Assembly: GCA_033239005.1 (NCBI GenBank)
Contig: BSQZ01000038.1
Span: 1,929,501-1,993,500 of the forward strand
DNA: 64,000 bases
Direction: 5' to 3'
From: Lamellibrachia satsuma
Taxonomy: Eukaryota > Annelida > Polychaeta > Sabellida > Siboglinidae
In this document: positions 1-10,600 of the stretch, one piece after another
Position numbering within the stretch: the stretch's first letter is position 1
Layout of the letters: every line of letters starts with the position of its first letter
The notes under the pieces: model-generated
What the model was told of the DNA's origin: nothing
The model's database searches: none
What the model saw: only the letters and a program-made list of their open reading frames with translations
Program-made: the position numbers and the translations under genes

Positions 1-154
1 AATAGTAAATGTATTACAGCAATAATTATTAAAAGTTGAAGTTTATTCAAACCTGTCTTAAGAGACTATTCAATGGACTGTAAAAAGTGGTCATTTAATA
101 CAGGCTTAGTCGCTTAATGCAGGTAATTGATAATGTGAACCTCCCGTGAAAGGA

Positions 155-450
155 GTTGATGGTGGTTGTTAATGACAGGTGGTCTCTTAATGACAGTTGG
201 TCTCTTAATGACAGTTGGTCTCTTAATGCACATGGTCTCTTAATGCAGGTGGTCTCTTGATGACAGGTGGTTTCTTAATGACAGGTGGTCTCTTAATGCA
301 GGTGGTCTCTTAATAACAGGTGGTCTCTTAATGCAGGTGGTCTCTTAATGACAGGTGGTCTCTTAATGCAGGTGGTCTCTTAATGACAGGTGGTCTCTTA
401 ATACAGGTGGTCTCTTAATAACAGGTGGTCTCTTAATGCAGATGGTCGCT
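155..450. repeat. Minisatellite, 16-18 bp unit
   Basis: About 16 tandem copies of a unit reading roughly aggtggtctcttaatgac, alternating between forms with tgacagg and tgcagg. The variants differ by small indels, so the array is interrupted and not freshly amplified. Confidence 0.85.
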
Positions 451-1189
451 TCAGCAAATTTGACACTGTTAATTTAGATGAAATGTGACATTGAAAATTT
501 TTGAGAATTAGGGCATTTTATATACAGCTGTATATGAAACCCCATATCAGTTATCAAATATCACTTTAAGTGGACCATTTCTACTTGTCTATGGCTGGCA
601 ACATATGTCACAGCTCATTGACTGTCACCTAAGATGGCTCCACAAGTCACACAGGTATCATTAGGTTACAAAGTAAATTGATTTCCTTTAGCAAACATCA
701 CGACTTCTCAGTGGAGCCAGGAATAAACACTGTGCATGTTCCCTTCACAATGTTACATTATTTACATCTGGACACGCTTGAATGCACCTGGATGCACTTG
801 GATACAGATAGGAGTTTGTTTGATGTGGGTATATTCTATAGCCTGATATATATACTGACACGTAATCAGAGTAGGAATGCAATAGGACAATTAACCAACA
901 AAACAATTTATATATGGATATACACAGCTTTATACAGAATTTTTAATCAGAAATAATTATGGACTTCAATCTAAAAAGTGTTATGATTAGATATACTGTG
1001 GATGAAAATAAAATAATATAAGTATTACACGCTACTTTATTAAACCCTACAAAATTCCAACGATTATACGGATACATTAGACACACAACCAATATGATGA
1101 ACAAATGTGTTTATTATGGTAAACAAACTTCAAGAATGTTGGATAAAACATCACTAATGTTGCGTAAATGGACACAAACTATTTGTTAT

Positions 1190-1459
1190 GAACTATCTCT
1201 AATTAGACAGGGGAATAAATGATGTAATATGATCAACAATGATGAACTATCTCTAATTACACGGGGAATAAATGATGTAATATGATCAACAATGATGAAC
1301 TATCTCTAATTACACGGGGAATAAATGATGTAATATGATCAACAATGATGAACTATCTCTAATTAGACAGGGGAATAAATGATGTAATATGATCAACAAT
1401 GATGAACTATCTCTAATTAGACAGGGGAATAAATGATGTAATATGATCAACAATGAACT
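1190..1459. repeat. Minisatellite, 54 bp unit x 5
   Basis: Five near-identical copies of a 53-54 bp unit beginning gaactatctctaattag and ending gatcaacaatgat. Two adjacent copies share a one-base deletion and an attacac variant, which suggests block duplication of unit pairs. Confidence 0.9.
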
Positions 1460-2193
1460 ACACTCATCAAATTCTTACGGTTTTAAATTTTCAAATAAAA
1501 AAAATATATATTCTAGAGTATTGCACAAATGGCAGAATATTCACACACATGTTAAGTTTCAGAAATGCCAATCCAGGAGATTTAGACGAAAAGCGTAGGC
1601 TCTTGGAAAAACGGGGATTTATACGTAAATTGGGTAGTCTCGGAAAATCAGACCAATCAGAACCAGTATTGACTACTTTCTGTTGACTGAGAAAAACATA
1701 CTCGAGTCAGCAGGAAATAAAACCCAATTAGGCCATGCCGAGTTCGGAAAATAACATAAAAAAATATGTTTTGGTTTCACTGAAAATCTAGGAGATTGGT
1801 TCTCCTTTCCAGGAGATCAGTAGGTTTGGTGGATTTCCAGGAGTCTCCTGGCGAATGCAGGAGACTTAACATGTATGTATTCACATATATACTATTCAGT
1901 AACATGCTGATGTTTTCCACAAAGATTGTCAACGTATTATGTCAGAAATTCAGTGTCCATTATTTACTGACAGCCACGTGTCATTTAAGGTTGTCAGGTG
2001 AAGCTATTAGTTTGTTTACTGGTAACCATGGCAATCAAAATAACAATAGCAACAACAAACTGAGAACTTGTCACTATCATCCAATTCATGCATCTCTAAA
2101 TTAGCCACATAATTATTGTGTACAACAATCTAAAGACAGACACTGAATGGCTGACATTTTTACTGTTCCACTGAGCAGGAGACCATCAGACAC

Positions 2194-2274
2194 CAGCTGT
2201 CAATCAATGTCTCTATCAACATGAGATGTCAATCAATGTCTCTATCAATATGAGCTGTCAATCAATGTCTCTAT
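2194..2274. repeat. Short tandem repeat, about 29 bp x 3
   Basis: Three tandem copies of a unit containing tgtcaatcaatgtctctatc, separated by variable atgag spacers. Confidence 0.75.
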
Positions 2275-2572
2275 TCACTAACTGACTCAGCTGCCATGGC
2301 TATAGACACGTTCTATTTAAAGCCCAATACAACCTCATCATAATACTTTTATACAATCTTTATACAATAAAGTACATGCCTTGGTCCAATTGCTCCTTAC
2401 AATAGATTGCATACCTTCATCTTACCCAAGGTAAAAGCTAAGAATAACTGGCAGATATACCCAGGGGAGAAGCAGGTGCAGATGAAAGGGAGTATCACAT
2501 GCTGTAATTAGAAGCAGCACTTAGATACTGATGAAGCTCTGTATGCTAAATAAATCTCAGGAACATGTCTAG

Positions 2573-3004
2573 TTAAAGGGAAACAAAAGTCATGGTTTTG
2601 GGCCAATGCACCTATACAAGTTACTAAAACATAACCATTTGTAACTACAATTAAGAAAATCATGCTAGTGATTCACATGGCAAACCTTGTTGAACACACT
2701 GTACCTTAATCTTATGGATCAAGCCGTACTGTTAACCCTACGTCACTAGTGCCCGTAGTCTGATAACATTCGCTCGCCAAATGAAAATATGTTTGTATAC
2801 ACCTATTCCTATACTTGACAATAGGATATGGCCGTGCTGTTTGGTCCAAACTCAACTTAAGTAACATATTTTGTACTGCCCACGCTGGTTAACATGTCAT
2901 CGTCAAGTCAAACAGAGAATTGACCAGAATATCCCACTTTTAGAACACATTCTTAGTAAACCACTAGTGTGATATTCAAAACCATGACTTTTGTTTCACT
3001 TTAA
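2573..3004. mobile_element. TTAA-flanked MITE with long inverted repeats
   Basis: The element starts TTAA-AGGGAAACAAAAGTCATGG and ends with the near-perfect reverse complement of that sequence (AGTGAAACAAAAGTCATGG on the other strand) followed by TTAA. The inverted repeats pair over about 24 bases with one mismatch. TTAA at both ends is the target duplication expected of piggyBac-type transposition. At 432 bp with no open frame it is a non-autonomous element. A diverged relative without recognisable ends lies at 30763-31277. Confidence 0.75.
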
Positions 3005-3289
3005 CAGAAGAACAATGAGAAACCAATTACAAACTAATTAAACATGACATGTTCTCCCCAGTATGGCAGTGATGTCTATATGAAATACCCTGCAGTGGTA
3101 GTAAGGGGTGACACTAAACTGTCACATATAATCAGTGAGTCACAATAACAACACAGAAGACACAGTTCTGTGATGTCAGGGTGTGAAGGTAATAAAATGT
3201 CAAGAATTGACTCAGTCAGTCACATTACTGTGAGGATGGGCATTCACAGACATAGCAAAAGACTGACTCATATAATAATGTATACTAAT

Positions 3290-3650
3290 AATACTTGTCT
3301 TATATAGCGATGCTATGCACCTAGACAAGGCGCTCAAGTTGCTTTCTTCATTATCACAGTAAGTCACATGCTTTGATAGCAGCTAAGCAGCACCTGTATG
3401 GTTTTTTTGTAGATGGAGACCATTGGATCTTTGAGTCCACAACAGAATTTTTCTATTTCCCCATGTGGCATCTTTTACTTCCCCTTGAAGAAGGGATCAA
3501 CAGTTTTTAGTGTCTCTTCTAAAAGACACAGGCAAAGTGAGGTGAACAAAACTGCCCAAGTTTCGAAACCGCTGCAGCAGAAGGGCTAGAACCTTGGTCT
3601 GGCTACCTGTCAAGCTACCACGCCTGAGTTATAGCTTATAGTGAGACAGA
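3290..3650 (-). mobile_element. tRNA-derived SINE (minus strand)
   Basis: Read on the minus strand, the head has an A-box-like gtggtagcttgacagg and a B-box-like ggttctagccc near 3585-3625. A body follows that matches the SINE at 10479-10800: tttcgaaacttgggcag, cctgtgtctttt, agagacactaaaaactgttg, ggggaagtaaaagatg. The 3' end reads gcgccttgtctagg, then cgctatataag and a TTA-rich tail. The shared body with a different head marks it as the same SINE superfamily. It lies in a HIP1 intron. Confidence 0.65.
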
Positions 3651-3696
3651 GTGTGAACAAGACCATAGTGTTTCATATAAGGTGCATCAAAATGAT

Positions 3697-3890
3697 GCAA
3701 CACACATGGTGTATGACACAGGGTGTATGATACAGGGTATATGATACATGGTGTATCATACAGGGCGTATCATACATGTGTATCATGTATGTGTGACAAA
3801 GAATGTATCATACAGGGTTCATCATAAAGATGTATCATACAGGGTGCATCATAAGGGTGCATAATACAGGGTGTATTGGACAGTGTATTA
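3697..3890. repeat. Degenerate minisatellite, about 16 bp unit
   Basis: Roughly a dozen imperfect copies of a unit like ggtgtatgatacaggg with cat/cag exchanges. The array is quite diverged and the short open frame across it is a by-product of the repeat. Confidence 0.75.
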
Positions 3891-4257
3891 GTCATGCCCA
3901 AACAGAGACTAGCTTCTGTTTATCTGTTATTGATTATACAAGTTTCCTACAGAGCTCTGAGATTCTAAATATCAAATGTTATCAGAGCTGCCTGCATCTC
4001 CAGTCATGGCATTCATAATGCATGAGTCAGCAACACTCCTATATTAACCTGACTGCACATATTACTTAAAACTGCTTCCTCAACTGATTTAGCCTATCGT
4101 AAATCCGGTTCACTGGTGTCCAAATATGTAGTGTGTGAATAGTTTATGTAAGAACCGTAGTTGATTTTTTTTAATGCCAATTTTTTCAAATCATCGAAAG
4201 AATTGACTTTAGTCATTACATCTGGTAAGGATCAAAACAGTAGATATCCAATGCTGA

Positions 4258-4311
4258 TCATGGGCGTGACTTCCAGGGGCATCCGCAGGAATTTTTCCAG
4301 GGAAGGGCAAG

Positions 4312-4374
<63 letters not shown>

Positions 4375-4515
4375 TATCATCTGGTATATTTAATTACTAT
4401 GCCTATGCTTTATTATGTCCCCAAATTTCTTTTGGGGACATACATTGAACTTACGAATATACCTAAAAAAAATTCCAGATCTGGGGCGCTTGTCACCCAT
4501 TGCGGACGCCCATGG
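4258..4515. mobile_element. Possible MITE containing a (TA)n tract and a TATGTCCCC hairpin
   Basis: Both ends carry catgggcgt in inverted orientation, with gcatccgca and tgcggacgcc subterminally. Inside are a (TA)n microsatellite and a perfect 12-base hairpin (tatgtccccaaa, 5-nt loop, tttggggacata at 4414-4442). The flanks show no clear target-site duplication, so the element boundaries are tentative. Confidence 0.35.
4316..4377. repeat. (TA)n microsatellite
   Basis: An uninterrupted run of about 30 TA units, inside the possible MITE. Confidence 0.95.
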
Positions 4516-4918
4516 TAACTTCCAACCTCTTGCCGATCACATGACAAAGTTATAAAATTTCACCAAGCATGATTTTTCAGCATTACAATTTTCACTTCTG
4601 CAAAAACGAGCTAGCATGTTGGAGTGGATACTAGGTAGGTTTAGATTTTTGTTAAATTAACTTGAAATGAGACTGAATTGATTAAGCACCTTAAACTGTT
4701 CATGTACTACAGATGTGAACGTCCCTGGGATGTACACCACAAGACTACCCATACATGTGAAGCAGGATAGTCGCCCCTTCCCTACCCCGGGGTACATTCC
4801 AAAATAACCCTCCTCCATACAGGCCAGCAGCATGGGGTAACCAAGTATAACAATCGACATTGCACTCTAATCACTTCTCTATACAGTGTTCCGCTTTCAG
4901 TTAGTTATTCCATACAGC

Positions 4919-5640
4919 CATCCTTGCTAGCCAGGGGTGGTAGTAGTACTACAGTACCCCTGGCAGACATCCTTGCTAGCCAGGGGTGGTAGTAGTTCTA
5001 CAGTACCCCTGGCAGACATCCTCTCTAGCCAGGGGTGGTAGTAGTTCTACAGTACCCCTGGCAGACATCCTAGCTAGCCAGGGGTGGTAGTAGTACTACA
5101 GTACCCCTGGCAGACATCCTCACTAGCTAGGGGTGGTAGTAGTTCTACAGTACCCCTGGCAGACATCCTCCCTAGCCAGGGGTGGTAGTAGTTCTACAGT
5201 ACCCCTGGCAGACATCCTTGCTAGCCAGGGGTGGTAGTAGTTCTACAGTACCCCTGGCAGACATCCTAGCTAGCCACGGGTGGTAGTAGTACTACAGTAC
5301 CCCTGGCAGACATCCTCACTAGCCAGGTGTGGTAGTAGTTCTACAGTACCCCTGGCAGACATCCTAGCTAGCCACGGGTGGTAGTAGTACTACAGTACCC
5401 CTGGCAGACATCCTCACTAGCCAGGTGTGGTAGTAGTTCTACAGTACCCCTGGCAGACATCCTAGCTAGCCACGGGTGGAAGTAGTACTACAGTACCCCT
5501 GGCAGACATCCTCACTAGCCAGGGGTGGTAGTAGTTCTACAGTACCCCTGGCAGACATTCTCTCTAGCCAGGGGTGGTAGTAGTTCTACAGTACCCCCTG
5601 GCAGACATCCTTGCTAGCCAGGGGTGGTAGTAGTAGTAGT
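4919..5640. repeat. Hairpin minisatellite, 49 bp unit x about 15
   Basis: The unit contains gccaggggtggtagtag, then tactacagtacccctggc, so each copy holds a dyad (GCCAGGGGT / ACCCCTGGC) with an inner GTAGTACTAC palindrome in some copies. Variants (agttctac, cacggg, caggtg) recur in alternating blocks, so higher-order duplication has occurred. A single diverged unit occurs at about 10381-10425 inside a dispersed repeat that also flanks this array, so the array grew from one unit of that repeat. Confidence 0.9.
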
Positions 5641-5900
5641 ACAGAACTCTTGACAGATTGAACTGTTTAAAATTTGTCAGTTTATCCCATGTGCATTTGT
5701 ACTTTGTAAACTTGCTGTCTTGCTCAAAGTGTTTCTGGGAACTAGACACGCCCGTGCCCAAAATTCAAAGGGCGTTCCCATGAAATACTCATCATTACCC
5801 ATCCAACCAGCGACGACTGGTCCACTACCAATTAAATTCAGCGGAGCAACTTCTGACATTTCTCGTAAATTTTTGACTGGACCCGGTCAAAAATAATTTA
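5641..5900 (+). repeat. Dispersed repeat flanking the hairpin minisatellite (copy 1)
   Basis: This segment (gacagattgaactg, aatttgtcagttt, cttgctgtcttg, tttctgggaa, gcgttcccatgaaat, cattaccca) is matched in order by 10426-10478 plus 10815-10950. It is therefore an interspersed repeat with at least two copies in the window. I cannot classify it; no terminal inverted repeats or coding remnants were seen. Confidence 0.6.
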
Positions 5901-6134
5901 TACTTTGTTCGATGATTTCATGAAAACTAAATATAAAATTTGCAATGATGACCTAGTATGTCACAATAGATGTCAGGTAGGTTCGATTTTTAACAAAATG
6001 TGTCTGGAAAGAGACCAGCAAAAAATTTACTCGATGAAGAAGCTGTAAAGTAGAGCAATATTACTGGTATAAAGGCAGGTTGCGGTATTTTTTCTGCGCG
6101 ATGTGTATCATGATATGCCTTCAATGTACCAGTA

Positions 6135-6195
6135 TTTAGTATATATATACATATATATATATAATATATATATTATATATATAAATATATATATA

Positions 6196-6233
<38 letters not shown>

Positions 6234-6250
6234 AATATATATATATGTAT
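6135..6250. repeat. AT-rich simple repeat
   Basis: About 115 bp of (TA)n broken by regularly spaced A insertions (atatataaatatat). It is largely self-complementary. Confidence 0.9.
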
Positions 6251-6631
6251 GTTTGCATTTCCAATTTGTCAATCGTGAGCTTAACGAGTAATTATGAATT
6301 TTGACTGAACCAGATCCAGTCTCTATATTATTATTAATTGTTCAGGTTTGAGTAAATTATTCTGTTCAAGTATACATGACAGGATGTCTTTGTGTTTTTA
6401 ATTATTTATTTATGGAAATGCATGTAATTAAACAGTCTTTGTAATTTCCAACTTTCCAACTCTGGTTAACTGTCTAAAATCACAAAAATATAAAATATAA
6501 TATAACACAAGTTAAGTCATCTTATAACTTAATCAAAATATATTGCGATACATATTATGATACGGTCCTCTGTGTCGCAATATTGCTATACAAAAATATT
6601 GACAATACCCTACACTGTGCATGACACTTAC

Positions 6632-6774
6632 CTGTGAGTGGCCGTCTCGCAGCATCTTATGGAGAACGTGACAGAACTTCCAGCAGAGGATGGGATGGCC
6701 TTGTAGCTGGAGGTGTTGGACAGCGTGCCAGAACAACTGACCACTCCTGTCATGATGGGTGCCCAGGATGATGA
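6632..6774 (-). CDS. HIP1-family exon 3 (ANTH domain)
   Basis: 143-nt exon with acceptor gcgtccag and donor cag|gtaagt on the minus strand. It completes an Ile codon split after exon 2 and adds 47 codons, ending in phase 0. It encodes [11 protein letters not shown], then LFWHAVQ and [18 protein letters not shown]. This is the highly conserved ANTH core of HIP1/HIP1R: the KHAR-x-x-ILGTHHEKG region and the CWKFCHV-HK-LRDGH helix. It is the strongest single piece of evidence for the gene. Confidence 0.88.
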
Positions 6775-7602
6775 CTGGACGCTGGTCAAGGAGTCAATGA
6801 CACACTGGACATGTTTGGTCAGCCTTATGGTACATTTGTCATTTGTTTAATCTGTGCATCAGATGTGTGTGTGTGTGTGTGTGTGTGTGCGACTGCGTGG
6901 GTGCGCGGGTGCGTGCGTGCTTGCGTGCATGCTTGCTTGCGTGCATGCATGCATTTTACAACAATTCTTTTACATTCTACTAGTTGCGGGTTTCATACGA
7001 TTAAAATGCCCAAATTACTCTAACTAAAAATAGTGTATTTTCAACATTAAAGCATGAAAGATGATAATAACATGCATGTACAGATATTATTCTTAAACAA
7101 CATAAGTAAGCACATCACACAAATAAATGACAATATGTACAACACTGAGCACTGTCAATGACATGCGAAGCCAGGATGAAGTCGTCAACTATATCCAGTG
7201 TGTGACAAAGATGACACCGAGGTATGGTCCACTTGTCATACACTTGTCTCAATATCTCATGTTTCAATGAACTATGATACTCTGACATCTTCATAATAGT
7301 GTCTATTGTAATTTATAGACAATTGCCTATTACAGAAATGTAGCTGATTGCCTCCCAAGTCTCAATACACATCATACCAGAAACTGATCAACTCCTGTAA
7401 AATTCTATATCTGTTGCTACATATAAATAAATATTTATAACAAATGACAAGATGTGCACACAGGCAAATGAGTGTGTGTGCATGTGTATGCGTGGATACT
7501 GTGCATACCTTGTGCACATGTGCATGTGTGTGCGTGCGTGTGCGTGCGTGCGTGTGTGCGTGTGTATGCGTGGATACTGTGGATACCTTGTGCACGTGTG
7601 TT

Positions 7603-7692
<90 letters not shown>

Positions 7693-10600
7693 TGTGTGCG
7701 TGTGTACATGCAAGCATCCACATGTACTTGCATGCGTGTGGGTAGAATTTCTGCAGACATAACAACTGTTATTTGTAGTATTCAGTATATCAGTTTTCGC
7801 TCTGTGGTATTATGCAGTATGAATTACACAGTAACATATTGTGCATGCATGAGTGAGTAGCAAGTGCATACATGAGTGAGTAGCAAGTGCATACATGAGT
7901 GAGTAGCAAGTGCGTGCATGAGTGAGTAGCAAGTGCGTGCATGAGTGAGTAGCAAGTGCATGCATGAGTGAGTAGCAAGTGCCTGCATGAGTGAGTAGCA
8001 AGTGCATGCATGAGTGAGTAGTAAGTGCATGCATGAGTGAGTAGCAAGTGCATGCATGAATGAGTAGCAAGTGCATGCATGAGTGAGTAGCGAGTGCATG
8101 CATGAGTGAGTAGTAAGTGCCTGCATGAATGAGTAGTGAGTGCATGCATGAGTGAGTAGCAAGTGCATGCATGAGTGAGTAGCAAGTGCGTGCATGAGTG
8201 AGTAGCAAGTGCATGCATGAGTGAGTAGCAAGTGCCTGCATGAGTGAGTAGCAAGTGCATGCATGAGTGAGTAGCAAGTGCATGTATGAGTGAGTAGCAA
8301 GTGCATGCATGAATGAGTAGCAAGTGCATGCATGAGTGAGTAGCGAGTGCATGCATGAGTGAGTAGCAAGTGCCTGTATGAATGAGTAGCGAGTGCATGC
8401 ATGAGTGAGTAGCGAGTGCATGCATGAGTGAGTAGCAAGTGCGTGCATGAGTGAGTAGCAAGTGCGTGCATGAGTGAGTAGCAAGCCAGTGCAGAGTGAG
8501 TAGCAAGTGCATGCATGCGTGCGTGCATACATGTGTGTGGTATATTCTACATGCATGCTTGGGTCACTGTGTGCATGCGTGTGTGGGTAAAGCTTTGAAG
8601 ACTTAGCAAACGTTATTTGTATTAGTAGCAAATGTTATTTGTAGTACTATTAGTTTCCATTCTGTGCTATCTTGAGTTGTCAATCAAACAGTAACACAAT
8701 ACCTGCGTCTGTGTGGGCAGGCATGTATAGACAGGTGTGTACATCATTGCACATATACACATGCAAACGTGCGAATCATACTGGTCTTTACCCTTTAAAA
8801 AACTACTGATAAATACATGTCTGTATTAAATGTGTTTTTTTTATTTGGTACTACTCTACCAACAAACCAGACCAAAGAAGGGCATGCGCTGCTGGTAGAC
8901 CTGATCTGTAGTTGATAAACATGACATATGAAGTAGCATTATTTCAACGAACTATGAAAGGAAACTATCTACTCTAAACAGATCAGTGCATTTATCTGCC
9001 TCAAATAACCCTATTTAATGGTCCATAATTATGTACAATTGACTAAACCATTTCAGTATGGTATTTATTGCCAGAACTGTAGCTGAGAGGATTGCTAGGC
9101 AAACAAGTATGAGGTGTGAACTGAATTTTTCTCTATTGCTGACACTGTATTTGTTATTCTCTGGGCAATTAGGTCATTGTGACCTTTGGCTATACTGTAC
9201 ACTTTCTGTATTACTAGACCAGAAATGCTGGTACTGGCTACTTATAATGGAGAGCAGATGTTCGTTATAACAGACAGCGGGTGTTGGTTATAAAGGACAT
9301 CACTTGTCTGAAGAAGCTGCTTATAACAGACAGCGGATGTTGGTTATAACGCACAGTAAGTGTTGGTTACAATGGCCATCAATTGGAAGCCGGCCACACT
9401 GGACAGGTTTCCCACTGCAATATGAAATTTTGTGGATTTTGTGAGGTACACGGCCATATCCCAGTTTTATCTGGATTTCTTTAAACAGGAAAACTTGTGA
9501 TAAAGTACATATTTTCATGCGTTCATCAGACAAGTGTAACCTTATAGTAAACTCATAGCAGTCAAAGCACAAATATGTTTGATGCAAGGCAAATTTCTGT
9601 CAAAATTTAGCAGATTTTGTTTTGATGAAGCTATATTGTGTAGCCTCACAGAAGGCAGCACTCAACCTGAATCAGAACTAAAGGCCGATTAACCAATGTA
9701 AAATGTTGTATGGATTTATCCAGCTTCATCATATTTCAAGTGGGGATAGGTCACTATTTATCTTCCCACTGGCGACAATGTTAACGTTTTTTAAATGCTG
9801 TTTACAAATTTATATTTTGAATATACTGAAAATCAACTGTGTTAATATTTATTATTTCAATGGAAAAAATGGTAAACTTCTCTCATTTTTATCTCCAGTA
9901 AATCAACACACCAGATGCACCTTATCAATGGCATCCAAAACAACTACAGCATATCTTCATCAGCCAGCCACTAGAAATTTTAATCTGGCCACAGCATAAT
10001 TGTGTTTGTCCTCAAATATGGTCATATCCCTGTTCAAAAATAATCTTACAGGCAACAAAACATTGCCAAAACGGGGGACCATCTCAAAATTACTGGCACT
10101 ATATTCGTATGCCATGAACCCGGAAGTGAAACAGTGGTCTGGCCTCAAGTCAAAAATAAGGATTTCAACAAATAATTATGACCGGTTTGTACTTGTTCCC
10201 TGCAGGCAGTGGCATGAGTCATCTCCCACTTTGGCCTGCCTCTAGCCTGCCTCTGACTCACCCCACGGCTACAGAACATGCCACAGAAAGGTCATCCTTA
10301 GAACACTCATCCTCAGGATGTGATTAACCGTATCCCCTTTAAAACATGCTGATCTAGCAGTCCCAGGGCGTCGCAATCCTCCCCAGCCATGGGGTGGTAG
10401 TAGTACAGTACCACTGACAGATCCACCTGTTGAAACGTGGATTTGTCAGTTTTCCCACGCCATGTGTCAACCCATTAGTGGGGAGCTGTGGTCTAACGGT
10501 TAGAGCACCCCCCCAGCCGATCAGGAGGACGGTGGTTCGATTCCACCTCAGTCGTTTCGAAGCTTGGGCAATTTCATTCTCCCCAATCTTGCCTGTGTCT

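Larger units (their letters stand above)
1..6631 (-). other. HIP1-family intron (gene continues off the left edge)
   Basis: This stretch lies downstream of HIP1 exon 3 on the minus strand. I looked for the next ANTH-domain exon and found none, so it is probably all intron, with the remaining exons beyond position 1. It holds several minisatellites, a TTAA-flanked MITE, a SINE, a possible second MITE and AT microsatellites, listed separately. The short open frames in it (for example 678-956 plus, 1796-2104 plus, 4657-4860 minus) lack family signatures and splice context. I see no gene in 451-1189, 1460-2193 or 3005-3289. Confidence 0.5.

Noticed and set aside
4919..5640. Possible CRISPR array (regular repeats with hairpins)
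   Set aside because: There are no unique spacers; units are contiguous, and the genome is clearly animal.
7790..8631. Three overlapping minus-strand frames of 234-273 residues
   Set aside because: All three frames are open because a 23-bp unit without stops is repeated; the peptides are the same unit read in rotation ([12 protein letters not shown]). No gene.
10479..10560. Possible tRNA gene
   Set aside because: A and B boxes are present, but the arms do not fold into a full cloverleaf and the sequence continues into a SINE body shared with other copies.
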